This document shows positions 1 through 7,769 of a stretch of DNA of 64,000 nt, in pieces. The DNA comes from Clostridium sp. 1001271B_151109_B4 (GTDB lineage: Bacteria > Bacillota > Clostridia > Clostridiales > Clostridiaceae), in the NCBI RefSeq assembly GCF_015670405.1, contig NZ_JADPBQ010000003.1, positions 75,447 to 139,446 on the forward strand, in the 5' to 3' direction. How positions within the stretch are numbered: position 1 is the stretch's first letter; every line of letters starts with the position of its first letter. Position numbers and translations under genes: made by a program. The notes below the pieces were generated by a model. The model was given only the letters and a program-made list of their open reading frames with translations, did not search any database and was not told the origin of the DNA.

Positions 1-75
1 ACTTCTTTTAAATCTTTTGGAATATCTGCTTTATCATGAACAAGATAAATTAATATTTCATCCATTTCTATTTCT
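1..75 (-). pseudogene. 5'-truncated duplicate of the YfcE-like phosphodiesterase gene
   Basis: These 75 bases are identical, base for base and in the same orientation, to 1379-1453, inside the intact phosphodiesterase gene at 1210-1656. The match stops abruptly at 75/1453, so this copy lacks the N-terminal part of the gene (about the first 68 codons). The rest of the copy lies to the left of the window. What is seen is an exact partial duplication. That it is non-functional is inferred from the loss of the start and the metal-binding N-terminus. Confidence 0.85.
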
Positions 76-79
76 AGGA

Positions 80-120
80 AAATCTTATAGATTTTTATTT
101 AATAAAGATCTATAAGATTT
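80..120. repeat. 18-bp stem hairpin beside the duplication breakpoint
   Basis: Positions 80-97 pair with 103-120 (17 Watson-Crick pairs and one G-T) around the five-base loop TTTAA. The stem is AT-rich and has no U-tract, so it is not a typical terminator. It begins four bases after the end of the 75-base duplicate, which suggests an element end or a recombination boundary rather than a gene-control site. Confidence 0.6.
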
Positions 121-135
121 ATTAAATAAAAACTA

Positions 136-171
136 ATAATTACTAATCTTAATTATAAAATTAGTAATTAT
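136..171. repeat. 12-bp inverted repeat upstream of mntA
   Basis: ATAATTACTAAT at 136-147 is perfectly complementary to 160-171, with a 12-base spacer. It lies just upstream of the mntA promoter and could be an operator for autoregulation by the antitoxin. It could equally be part of the boundary structure at 80-120. No decision is possible from sequence alone. Confidence 0.45.
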
Positions 172-199
172 CTACTATCAAGGCTTTCTCCCTTTATAG

Positions 200-228
200 T
201 TGCTAGTTTCCTATAATGTGGATATAAT
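200..228 (+). promoter_or_regulatory. SigA-type promoter for mntA-hepT
   Basis: TTGCTA at 200-205 and TATAAT at 223-228 are separated by 17 bases, about 35 bases before the likely mntA start. This is a near-consensus housekeeping promoter, so the toxin-antitoxin pair probably carries its own promoter. Confidence 0.65.
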
Positions 229-264
229 TAATATATAAATGGTATTAGAAAGGTGTTGATATAT

Positions 265-684
265 TTGTCTAAACTTCTTAGCAAAGAAGAAATATTAACA
301 GTACTTCATTCCGATAAAATAAAAAAATTATTTACTACCTATAATATTAAAAGTCTTATTTCTTTTGGTAGTATAAATACAGATGAATTTTCTGAAGTTT
401 CTGATATAGATTTAGCTGTTATTAGCGATATAAAATTACCATTAGATAATATACTTACTTTAGAATTAACTCTTCAAAGTTTACTTAATAGAGAGATTGA
501 TATTATTGATTTAAATAGTGATAGCTTAGATTTATTTATTAAAATTAACATATTAAATACTGGATCATTAATTTATACAGTTGATAATAATATTACTTTA
601 AATGCTTTTTATAATTCAGTAGATAAACTTTATAATGAAAATAAAAACTTTATATATTTTAGAAGATTGGATGTGCTTTCATGA
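265..684 (+). CDS. mntA: MntA-type nucleotidyltransferase antitoxin
   Basis: Minimal nucleotidyltransferase of about 139 residues. It carries the exact GSX10DXD signature of MntA antitoxins: G35-S36, then D47 and D49 in the stretch SDIDLAV. A later acidic strand (REIDIIDL) fits the third catalytic acid. In the MntA/HepT family this protein transfers AMP to a tyrosine of the partner HepT and so silences it. The frame is open from a GTG at 253, but the Shine-Dalgarno AGAAAGG at 246-252 is correctly spaced only for the TTG at 265, so I use that start. The gene overlaps hepT by four bases (ATGA), which implies translational coupling. The function is known for the family; the activity here is inferred. 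Confidence 0.85.
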   Translation: MSKLLSKEEILTVLHSDKIKKLFTTYNIKSLISFGSINTDEFSEVSDIDLAVISDIKLPLDNILTLELTLQSLLNREIDIIDLNSDSLDLFIKINILNTGSLIYTVDNNITLNAFYNSVDKLYNENKNFIYFRRLDVLS

Positions 685-1106
685 ATCAAGAAAGATTATC
701 AAAAATTATTGAAGACTTGCAGGAATGTATTTCAGACATGGATGAATGTTTATCTTTTTTACAAAATAAAAAAGATGATAAAATAATTCAAAAATTATCA
801 AAGTCAAGCCTAAGGCAACTCTTTGTTAGTTTTCATACTATTTTAGAAGATTTCTGTTCCATTACTTTAAAAGAAATAAAAAAATATAAAATTGGAATAT
901 CTCTTCATGATAGCCTTAATATACTAAAAGAAAATAATATCATTGATGATTCTACTTATCTATTTTTAGAAAAATCCAGATTAATTCGTAATAGAATATC
1001 TCATAGATATAAAGAATCTAGTCATGAAGAATTGTTTGATCATATAATTAAATATCATGATAGTTTTTATAATATCATTAAATTAGCTAAATCATTTGTA
1101 CAATAA
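681..1106 (+). CDS. hepT: HepT-type HEPN toxin (putative RNase)
   Basis: HEPN-domain protein of 141 residues, all helical in appearance. It has the HepT active motif RX4HXY as R103-NRIS-H108-R-Y110. In characterised HepT proteins Arg and His form the ribonuclease site, and the Tyr is the residue AMPylated by MntA. All three are intact, so toxin and antitoxin both look functional. It overlaps mntA by four bases and ends before a terminator shared with the convergent phosphodiesterase gene. The pair sits between two copies of a phosphodiesterase segment, which suggests it was acquired as a cassette. The RNA target cannot be predicted. Confidence 0.85.
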   Translation: MNQERLSKIIEDLQECISDMDECLSFLQNKKDDKIIQKLSKSSLRQLFVSFHTILEDFCSITLKEIKKYKIGISLHDSLNILKENNIIDDSTYLFLEKSRLIRNRISHRYKESSHEELFDHIIKYHDSFYNIIKLAKSFVQ

Positions 1107-1151
1107 AAATTATTTAGCTTATATATATTTTTTCATCAATATATACCAGTA

Positions 1152-1201
1152 AAAAGATTAGCCTCAGCAGTATTTTAAAACACCACTAAAGCTAATCTTT
1201 T
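1152..1201. terminator. Bidirectional terminator, hepT / phosphodiesterase
   Basis: AAAAGATTAGC at 1152-1162 pairs with 1191-1201 around a 28-base loop. A- and T-rich flanks give U-tails in both directions. It separates the convergent hepT (+) and phosphodiesterase (-) genes. Confidence 0.75.
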
Positions 1202-1209
1202 ATTTTAAT

Positions 1210-1656
1210 TTAAATATCTATCTTTTTAACTTTTAGCTCATCCAAATTAACTTCAACTATTGCCATAGATAAAGGTAGTGAAAATCTTTTTTTTCCACAT
1301 GAACCAGGATTTAGATATATAATATTATCAATCTTTTCATTACTAAACTTATGTGAATGACCATAAATAACTAAATCTACTTCTTTTAAATCTTTTGGAA
1401 TATCTGCTTTATCATGAACAAGATAAATTAATATTTCATCCATTTCTATTTCTCTATATTCAGGAAGAGTAAGTCCCCACTCATCCTTATCATTATTTCC
1501 CCTTACAACAAAGGTTTTTGCTATGCTATCTAATTTATCTATTATATCTTTATTCCCTACATCCCCGGCATGAATTATGTAATCACATTCTCGAAGATAT
1601 TCAATTACTTCTTCTCTTAATACTCCATGTGTATCTGAAATAACTCCTAATTTCAT
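1210..1656 (-). CDS. YfcE/MJ0936-family metallophosphoesterase
   Basis: Calcineurin-like phosphodiesterase of 148 residues, the usual length of the MJ0936/YfcE group. All metal-binding motifs are present: D8-x-H10 (SDTHG), G31-D32 (HAGDVGN), GNND at 53-56, H81, and GHSH at 99-102, followed by LNPGS. Family members hydrolyse phosphodiester model substrates with two divalent metals; the physiological substrate is usually unknown. A 75-base stretch of this gene is duplicated exactly at the left edge of the window, and a toxin-antitoxin pair lies between the copies. It is 18 bases downstream of the DUF2809 gene on the same strand and is probably cotranscribed with it. Confidence 0.9.
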   Translation of the reverse strand: MKLGVISDTHGVLREEVIEYLRECDYIIHAGDVGNKDIIDKLDSIAKTFVVRGNNDKDEWGLTLPEYREIEMDEILIYLVHDKADIPKDLKEVDLVIYGHSHKFSNEKIDNIIYLNPGSCGKKRFSLPLSMAIVEVNLDELKVKKIDI

Positions 1657-1674
1657 ATAACTTCTCCTCTATAA

Positions 1675-2049
1675 TTAATTATTTATAAACTTATCTATTA
1701 TTGCTCCAATTACAATTCCTACTGTATAACAAATTAAATCACTCCATAGGAATCCAAAGCCTAATATTAGCCCACCTAAAGCTGTAGCTCTTATTGAATC
1801 AATCCAAGGTGCATGATAAAGCTGACTTATTTCTATTCCATAGGAAAATATTATTGATAGTATTAAAATAAATATTGTACTCTTTTTGTTAAATAAAAAA
1901 GCAAGTAAGAAAAATACCATAAGAGCCCACAAAATATCTCCTGAATAAGATGATATTATTTGTGGTAACCCTTGCACTTTTCTTGATAGTAATCCTAGTA
2001 TTATTGTAATTATCGTTAAAATTAAATATAAAATTCTATTTCTTCTCAT
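1675..2049 (-). CDS. DUF2809 membrane protein
   Basis: Small integral membrane protein of 124 residues with about four hydrophobic segments. The pattern matches DUF2809: LGLLSRK near the N-terminus, then SGDILWALMVFF, then a segment containing GIEISQL, then RATALGG and a C-terminal membrane helix. The function of the family is unknown. It lies just upstream of the phosphodiesterase gene in the same direction. Confidence 0.75.
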   Translation of the reverse strand: MRRNRILYLILTIITIILGLLSRKVQGLPQIISSYSGDILWALMVFFLLAFLFNKKSTIFILILSIIFSYGIEISQLYHAPWIDSIRATALGGLILGFGFLWSDLICYTVGIVIGAIIDKFINN

Positions 2050-2082
2050 AATCTTCCCTCTCTTATACCAATATTATACTAA

Positions 2083-2128
2083 AATAAATAAGAGCCTGAT
2101 AGAAACTTCTACCAAACTCTTATTTATT
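2083..2128 (-). terminator. Terminator after the RibD-like reductase gene
   Basis: AATAAATAAGAG at 2083-2094 is perfectly complementary to 2117-2128. The stem lies immediately after the stop codon of the gene at 2131 on the minus strand. Confidence 0.7.
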
Positions 2129-2130
2129 AA

Positions 2131-2862
2131 TTACTTCTTTGAATTTTTAACATTATACTGTATCCAAATAGCATCCCCTTCAAGCACCTTCACACTTTTC
2201 AATGCAAATCCTAAGGGTTTATCTTCAGTAATTCCTTCTGCTGTCATAAATAATGTAGGAGTTTTTATTGATCCATCTGCTGTTGCTGCTACTATAACAC
2301 TAATTTCATCGCATAACCCAGCTTGTAAAAAGGACCAATTTAATATTCCTCCGCCTCCTAGCATTAAATTTTCTATACCAAATATTTCTTTTAGCTTTTT
2401 TAATACAAGTTCATAATTTAAGCTCTCTTCTCCTGCTATAATATAGGAAATCCCTAATTTTCTTAAAAAAGCTTTATATGAATTATCAACTCTTTTAGTA
2501 AGAACTTCTATTACATGTGCTCTTGTATCCTGATATACTATATAATTTCTCTCCCATCCAAGTTTTCCTGATGGATCAATTGAAACATAATGAATCTTTT
2601 CTGAATAATCAGCTATAAAATCACCTTCAGGAACAATTGGTGCATTTTCATCAAGCACAGGCTTCTTATAAAATGTAAAATTATCATCTGTTGTAATTCT
2701 ACCTGATAGCCATCCTTGATGTTTATAATATCTCTCTTTCCCAAATGCTATATCATAAAATGCTTTTCCAGCTATATTTGATTCTGGTGTATCCATATAA
2801 TTCCCCATAATCTTTCCATCTATTGAAGTTAACATATGGCAAAATACATAAGGTCTATTCAT
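2131..2862 (-). CDS. RibD C-terminal/DHFR-like reductase
   Basis: Protein of 243 residues with the dihydrofolate-reductase-like fold of the RibD C-terminal family. An N-terminal strand ends in TSIDGKI (substrate side), an internal segment reads GRITTDDNF, and near residue 170 the glycine-rich NADPH-binding turn MLGGGGILNWSFL is followed by LCDEISVIV. Family members are NADPH-dependent reductases acting in riboflavin synthesis or on unknown substrates. There is no deaminase domain and no rib operon nearby, so this is probably a stand-alone reductase. It ends at its own terminator. Confidence 0.8.
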   Translation of the reverse strand: MNRPYVFCHMLTSIDGKIMGNYMDTPESNIAGKAFYDIAFGKERYYKHQGWLSGRITTDDNFTFYKKPVLDENAPIVPEGDFIADYSEKIHYVSIDPSGKLGWERNYIVYQDTRAHVIEVLTKRVDNSYKAFLRKLGISYIIAGEESLNYELVLKKLKEIFGIENLMLGGGGILNWSFLQAGLCDEISVIVAATADGSIKTPTLFMTAEGITEDKPLGFALKSVKVLEGDAIWIQYNVKNSKK

Positions 2863-2949
2863 ACAAATCTCCCCCTATTCATTATTTATTATTTTGAATT
2901 TCCTCTATAAAGAGATTATATAATTTCTCTAAGAATTTTTATTTATGTT

Positions 2950-3918
2950 CTACTTTAAATTTACTTTAAAGAATTCTTCTAATTTATCAAATGGAATTCT
3001 ATCTAATCTATCATACAAATCAATATGTTCAGCATCTTTAACCACATAAAGTTCTTTTGGTTCTTTTGCTAAAGCATAAGCATTTTCAGTAAAGAATTTA
3101 GAGTGAGCTCTGTCACCCATGATAAATAATATAGGTCTTGGTGAAATTTCATCAATATAATCTAATAATCTATAATTTAAAAATGCTAAATCACTAGTAG
3201 TTGTAAATCCACCTCTTGCATTTGGATGATGTCCTCTTTTAGTTGCATAAAATCTAAACCATTCTGCTGTTGGTTCACCTAATTCAGCAGGCACTTCATC
3301 AATTGGTTGTTTTGGGAAAAATGGAATATATTCTGGGTAACCATTTTCTGCATCAACCCATCTTTGTTCAGATAATCTTTCTTTTGTTTTCAAAATCGCA
3401 TCTTTATCCATAGGTGAAATATTATCTTTAGTAATAATACTACGTACAGCAACAGTCATATCGTACATTGAAGCAGTTGCAACAGCCTTAATTCTTGTAT
3501 CCATTTGCGCTGCAGATAAAGCAAATCCACCAGAACCACAAATACCAATAACACCAATCTTTTCCCTATCTACTATGCTTTGAAGTCCTAAATAATCAAC
3601 TGCAGCACTAAAATTTTCTGTAAATATATCTGGTGATGAAACGTGTCTTGGTTCCCCTCCAGATTCCCCCATAAATGATGTATCAAATGTTAATACAACA
3701 AATCCTCTTTGTGCTAATTGGTTAGCATAAACGCCAGGTCCTTGCTCCTTTACTCCACCATATGGAGCACCAACAATTAATGCAGGATACTTTTTAGATA
3801 AATCAATGTTCTTTGCAGTATATAAATCACCTGCAATTTTCATTCCATATCTATTTTTATAGCTTATATGCTTTCTTTCAACATTTTCACTTAATTCAAA
3901 AATATAATATTTACTCAT
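2950..3918 (-). CDS. Alpha/beta hydrolase with a probable Cys nucleophile
   Basis: Alpha/beta hydrolase of 322 residues from the chosen start. The nucleophile elbow reads G125-I-C127-G-S129, which places Cys at the nucleophile position, as in dienelactone hydrolases. The likely catalytic acid is in IMGDRAHS, and the His in DAEHIDLYD near residue 300. The frame is open from a TTG at 3936, but that codon overlaps the Shine-Dalgarno GGGAG, which is correctly spaced for the ATG at 3918. The gene is divergent from an AraC regulator at 4095, which probably controls it. The substrate is unknown. Ser129 could be proposed as nucleophile instead but lies two residues past the elbow position. Confidence 0.8.
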   Translation of the reverse strand: MSKYYIFELSENVERKHISYKNRYGMKIAGDLYTAKNIDLSKKYPALIVGAPYGGVKEQGPGVYANQLAQRGFVVLTFDTSFMGESGGEPRHVSSPDIFTENFSAAVDYLGLQSIVDREKIGVIGICGSGGFALSAAQMDTRIKAVATASMYDMTVAVRSIITKDNISPMDKDAILKTKERLSEQRWVDAENGYPEYIPFFPKQPIDEVPAELGEPTAEWFRFYATKRGHHPNARGGFTTTSDLAFLNYRLLDYIDEISPRPILFIMGDRAHSKFFTENAYALAKEPKELYVVKDAEHIDLYDRLDRIPFDKLEEFFKVNLK

Positions 3919-4094
3919 TTTTAATTCTCCCTTCAACTACTTAACATCTACTTTTAATTATAAAAAAATGACTACCTAGTTCAATGCACAAAGCTATTAA
4001 GTTATTGCCTATTTCTCTAAGCTTATATAATTTTACGTTATTTTAAAGGCTTTTTATTATATAATACTACTATAACCTAAAGGAGAGAACTATC

Positions 4095-4964
4095 ATGAAA
4101 GTCGAAAACATATGTAACATAATTGATACAATAATACCTAATGAAGGTACTATAAGAAATATTGTAAAAGGTGTGGATATATTTAAAATTACTAAATCAC
4201 AGGATCATCTGAAACAATGTTATGAAAAAGGACTTATTTTTATTTTTCAAGGTAAAAAAGAGGTTTTAAATGAAGGTTCAATCTTAACTTATGATTGCAA
4301 TAATTATTTGATTTTATCTCTGCCAACTCCTGTTGAATGTAGGGTTTATGCAACAAATGATCAGCCAATTCTTGGAGTTCGTATTGATGCTGATCAAAAA
4401 ATAATAAATGAAATTCTTTTTGACTGTAATATTTCATTTAAATATGATAAAGAAAGCAAACCTGGTATTTATACTGAATGCTTAAATAATCATTTAATTG
4501 ATTCCTTAAACAGACTTATTAGCTGTATTAAAGATGAGCAAGACAGACAAGTACTAGCACCATTATATATAAAAGAAATCTTATATTTTGTATTAAAAAG
4601 CCCTCATGGTTATGCTTTGAATTTTGTTTCATATCATAATGATACATATTATAAGGTTTCTCAAATAGCTGATAACATTTATTTAAATTACAAAGAAAAA
4701 TATGATGTAAATACTCTTGCAAAACAGGCAAGCATGAGTGTATCTAGTTTTCATAGTACCTTTAAAGAAATTACAGGATTGTCTCCTATTCAATATGTAA
4801 AAAAAATTAAACTTCATAAAGCAAGAGAACTGTTACTTTATAATAAAATAACAGCTAAGTCAGCAGCTTATGAAGTTGGATACGAAAGCTTGTCTCAATT
4901 TAATAGAGAATATAAGAGATTGTTTGGTGTGACGCCTAAAGGTGAATCTTCTATTTGTTCATAA
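4095..4964 (+). CDS. AraC-family transcriptional regulator
   Basis: Regulator of 289 residues. The N-terminal half (to about residue 180) resembles the AraC_N effector domain found in regulators of alpha/beta hydrolases and aldo-keto reductases. The C-terminal 100 residues hold the two helix-turn-helix motifs, ending with YEVGYESLSQFNREYKRLFGVTP, the usual AraC signature. The gene is divergent from the hydrolase at 2950-3918, with a shared control region of about 175 bases, so it probably regulates that gene. It ends at the strong stem at 4985-5025. Confidence 0.88.
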   Translation: MKVENICNIIDTIIPNEGTIRNIVKGVDIFKITKSQDHLKQCYEKGLIFIFQGKKEVLNEGSILTYDCNNYLILSLPTPVECRVYATNDQPILGVRIDADQKIINEILFDCNISFKYDKESKPGIYTECLNNHLIDSLNRLISCIKDEQDRQVLAPLYIKEILYFVLKSPHGYALNFVSYHNDTYYKVSQIADNIYLNYKEKYDVNTLAKQASMSVSSFHSTFKEITGLSPIQYVKKIKLHKARELLLYNKITAKSAAYEVGYESLSQFNREYKRLFGVTPKGESSICS

Positions 4965-4984
4965 TCTTTATTTAGTACAAAATT

Positions 4985-5025
4985 AAAAGCTAGCAGCTGT
5001 TACTTAGTAACCGCTACTAGCTTTT
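4985..5025. terminator. Bidirectional terminator, araC / mutT
   Basis: Positions 4985-5003 pair with 5007-5025 over 19 positions with two mismatches and the loop TTA. The outer AAAAGCTAG/CTAGCTTTT arms supply U-tails on both strands. The stem overlaps the stop codon of the convergent mutT gene. Confidence 0.8.
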
Positions 5026-5389
5026 CAACTATTTCTATATCTGCTGGTACCCATTTTTGTGATGATAGCTCTTCTAAAGAAACCCATTTGGCATCATTAT
5101 GGGCATTTAACATTAACTCTCCACCACATATTTCACAAATAAAGCAATGCATTGTTAAGTGAAAGTTAGGATAATCGTATTCTACTGTTGTTATATATTC
5201 TAAATTATTTATATCTAATTCAAGCTCTTCTTTTATTTCTCGAATTAATGCCTCTTCTCTACTTTCTCCTAATTCTATTTTTCCACCGGGGAATTCCCAC
5301 ATATCTGCAAATTCTCCATAGCTTCTTTTAGTTATAAATATTTTATCTTCTTTTTTTATTATTGCTGCAACTACTTCTATTGTCTTCAT
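5000..5389 (-). CDS. MutT-type Nudix hydrolase
   Basis: Nudix protein of 129 residues, the standard MutT length. The complete Nudix box GX5EX7REUXEE is at G36 to E55 (GKIELGE then REIKEE). The N-terminus EVVAAIIKKEDKIFITKR and the context EFPGGK match (8-oxo)-dGTP diphosphatases, which clean oxidised nucleotides from the pool. Other small nucleotide substrates are possible. It is a single gene, convergent with the upstream AraC gene, and both use the same terminator. Confidence 0.88.
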   Translation of the reverse strand: MKTIEVVAAIIKKEDKIFITKRSYGEFADMWEFPGGKIELGESREEALIREIKEELELDINNLEYITTVEYDYPNFHLTMHCFICEICGGELMLNAHNDAKWVSLEELSSQKWVPADIEIVEKLVAVTK

Positions 5390-5439
5390 ATGTTTTCTCC
5401 TAAATAATTATTGTCTTATTTGCCTTATTAATCATACTA

Positions 5440-5460
5440 GGTGGAAGCGAAGCTTGCCCC
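5440..5460. repeat. GGTGGA-type dispersed intergenic element, copy 1
   Basis: GGTGGAAGCGAAGC followed by TTGCCCC. Related sequences recur at 7691-7720 and 10600-10630, always in intergenic DNA and followed by an AT-rich tail with an ATT-ATNAATT pattern. The rest of the gap 5390-5628 shows only AT-rich sequence likely to hold the mutT promoter. Confidence 0.5.
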
Positions 5461-5628
5461 TTATAATTCACCAATTATCATTAATTATATCTATCACTGA
5501 AAATACAATTAACTCCTATAATGAAAGAAAGGTATATAATTTACGCCTTCGTATATGATCAAGCTAAATACGTACTGGAAATATTATTAATTTATATTCA
5601 TTAAAAAAGTATTTATCGGTGGCGAAAA

Positions 5629-6621
5629 TTAAAATTTTCTCTGCAAAGATTTTTTATATTCAGTAATAGTCATCCCAGTCCAAATTTGAAATGCTCTTAA
5701 GAATGAATTTAAATCTTTATATCCTAATAAAAAGGCAATATCATCACTTACCATATCTGTATTTTTTATATAGTTCTTTGCTAACAATTCACGTGTATGA
5801 TTTAATTGCTTTTGAAATGTCGTTTTTTCTTCTGTCAATTTCCGTTGAAGTGTACGCTTACTCATCCCAAGTTTTAATGCTACATCTTCAATACTACTAC
5901 ATCCTATAGGCAATAACTCTATTAATGAACTCCTTACTCTTGTTCCAAAAGAATCTTCTACCTCTAACTCAGACAATCTTCGCTTAAGCTCTGGCTCAAA
6001 ATAATCCCACATTACTTCATTCTCACTAACAAATGGTTTAAGCGAGTCATTAAGTGATAAAGTCAAAGCACTTTTATTCCCTTTCTGAATCTTACAACCA
6101 AAATATTTTTCTAACTCTTTATCATTAATTGAATTCTGCAATGTTATTTTCAAGGGAATTATATTCTCTTTAGTTGCTATCCTAATTAAATTAATTAAAA
6201 AAACAAACTCTGAAACTTCTAAAAATAAAGGTATTTTATTATATTTTTCTTCTGTTGTTAATTCTACTGTAAAGTTCTTTTCTTCTTTTCTTATAATAAA
6301 AATCATAGGCCCAATAAGCTTCTTATACTGTGCTAAACGCTCTATACAAGTCTGAGCATTTTTGCTACAAAAGGCGGCAAAAATAGGCGGAGAAAAAGTT
6401 TCAATACCTTCTGCAGTTGCAATTTTTATTAGTTTACCTTCATCAGGAATCATTTCACCAATACTTTCCATAAAATGAAAGTATTCATCTCGTGTTAACC
6501 TTATATTCTTTCTACTAAATAAATCCTCTGGCAACCCTGATTTTATTAATATTTCACGTAAAGGCAATCCTACTGATAAAAGAAGTGAACTATACCTACC
6601 ATCAATAATAAAACGATTCAT
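5629..6621 (-). CDS. AraC-family regulator (arabinose-binding-like N-domain)
   Basis: Regulator of 330 residues. The first ~220 residues resemble the Arabinose_bd-type domain of OruR/ArgR-like AraC regulators (SGLPEDLFSRKNIRLTRDEY, then a long alpha/beta region). The last ~100 form the DNA-binding domain with VALKLGMSKRTLQRKL and FLLGYKDLNSFLRAFQIWTG. It lies 24 bases downstream of the SDR gene on the same strand, so the two are probably one transcript. The regulator may control the SDR operon in response to a lipid or small metabolite; that is inferred from position only. Confidence 0.88.
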   Translation of the reverse strand: MNRFIIDGRYSSLLLSVGLPLREILIKSGLPEDLFSRKNIRLTRDEYFHFMESIGEMIPDEGKLIKIATAEGIETFSPPIFAAFCSKNAQTCIERLAQYKKLIGPMIFIIRKEEKNFTVELTTEEKYNKIPLFLEVSEFVFLINLIRIATKENIIPLKITLQNSINDKELEKYFGCKIQKGNKSALTLSLNDSLKPFVSENEVMWDYFEPELKRRLSELEVEDSFGTRVRSSLIELLPIGCSSIEDVALKLGMSKRTLQRKLTEEKTTFQKQLNHTRELLAKNYIKNTDMVSDDIAFLLGYKDLNSFLRAFQIWTGMTITEYKKSLQRKF

Positions 6622-6644
6622 AAAAGATACTCCATTCTATTTTA

Positions 6645-7430
6645 CTATTTTTCCTTCTGCATTTCATATATTTGTTTCATCATTATTTTTTTAGGTGTAA
6701 ATGGAACCAATGCTAAAAACACTCTTTGAAGTAATGACACTCCTGAAATTACATTTAATTCTCCTTTTAACATACCCTCATACCCATCTTTTGCAACATC
6801 AACTGGACTAACAGTCTTTGCAAATAATGGAGTATTACTCATATCTGATGCTTTAGCAAAACCTGTATCCATAGCACCTGGCATTAATGTAGTAATAGTT
6901 ACACCAGTACCTTTAATTTCTTGCCATACAGCATTACTAAATGAAGTAACATATGCCTTTGTAGCATAATAAACTGCTTGTAATGGACCTGGCATAATTG
7001 CAGCCGTAGAAGAAACATTTAATATTCTACCATCCCCACGCTTAACAAAGTCAGGTAAAAATAACTTAGTTAATATTGTAAGAGTAATAACATTTACTTC
7101 AATCATTTGAATATCTTGCTCAATAGAACGTATATGAAACTCACCTCTACCACCAAATCCAGCATTATTAATTAAATAATCTATTTTTATATTTGCATTT
7201 TTAACCTCATCATAAATCTCCTGTGCCGAGTTTCTTAACGATAAATCTTTTACAATCACCATTACTTTTATTCTGTATTTATTTTCAAGTTCTCTTTTTA
7301 ATTCATTTAGTTTATCCTTACTTCTTGCAACAACTACTAAATCTCCACCTCTTGATGCATGTAACTTTGCAAATTCCTTTCCAATCCCACTTGATGCGCC
7401 TGTAATTAATGCAGTTTTATTTTTCATCAT
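6645..7430 (-). CDS. Short-chain dehydrogenase/reductase
   Basis: Classical SDR of about 261 residues. It has the NAD(P) motif TGASSGIG at about 10-17, NNAG near 90, and the catalytic Ser, Tyr and Lys in NVSSTAA and YYATKAYV. The C-terminus (FVPFTPKKIMMKQIY) resembles DltE-like SDRs. The frame extends upstream to 7457, but the Shine-Dalgarno GGGAGG is spaced five bases from the ATG at 7430, with a second ATG directly after. The substrate is unknown. The gene is followed by an AraC regulator in the same apparent operon. Confidence 0.88.
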   Translation of the reverse strand: MMKNKTALITGASSGIGKEFAKLHASRGGDLVVVARSKDKLNELKRELENKYRIKVMVIVKDLSLRNSAQEIYDEVKNANIKIDYLINNAGFGGRGEFHIRSIEQDIQMIEVNVITLTILTKLFLPDFVKRGDGRILNVSSTAAIMPGPLQAVYYATKAYVTSFSNAVWQEIKGTGVTITTLMPGAMDTGFAKASDMSNTPLFAKTVSPVDVAKDGYEGMLKGELNVISGVSLLQRVFLALVPFTPKKIMMKQIYEMQKEK

Positions 7431-7652
7431 AATTTCCTCCCTAAATTTAAGTTTCACTTCATGACTTCATTATACAAACTACAAAACATTTTTTAATATC
7501 ATTTTGCGCCAATAATTATTCAATCTGTGCCAAATAGAAAATAAACATTATTATTTTAAGCAACTTCAATATCTTCTATGCTTTTAATTAATCTTAAGTT
7601 CACTTTGTAAAATAAAAAAATAATTATCAATAAGAATTTATTGCATTAAAAT

Positions 7653-7686
7653 AACCCACGAAAATCTATATTGATTTTCGTGGGTT
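7653..7686. terminator. Strong hairpin terminator
   Basis: AACCCACGAAAATC at 7653-7666 is perfectly complementary to 7673-7686 with the loop TATATT. It lies downstream of the minus-strand gene at 7770 and directly before the GGTGGA element. The rest of the gap 7431-7769 is AT-rich with no ORF and probably holds the SDR promoter near its left end. Confidence 0.7.
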
Positions 7687-7690
7687 TCAT

Positions 7691-7720
7691 GGTGGAGGCG
7701 AGGCGTTACTTGCCCCTATT
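7691..7720. repeat. GGTGGA-type dispersed intergenic element, copy 2
   Basis: GGTGGAGGCGAGGC, then GTTACTTGCCCC. It follows a hairpin ending in TTT, as copy 3 does. Read on the other strand the end CCTCGCCTCCACCA resembles the 3' end of tmRNA, but no tmRNA body is present. A relic of that kind or a clostridial intergenic repeat are both possible. Confidence 0.5.
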
Positions 7721-7769
7721 CCTTATTTCATTATGCATTCTCAAAATATATTCTACCCAAACTTATAAT

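Noticed and set aside
7688..7720. Possible tmRNA 3' end (reverse strand reads CCTCGCCTCCACCA)
   Set aside because: No tRNA-like acceptor stem partner, no tag ORF and no ssrA body nearby; related sequences at 5440 and 10600 show a repeat family instead.
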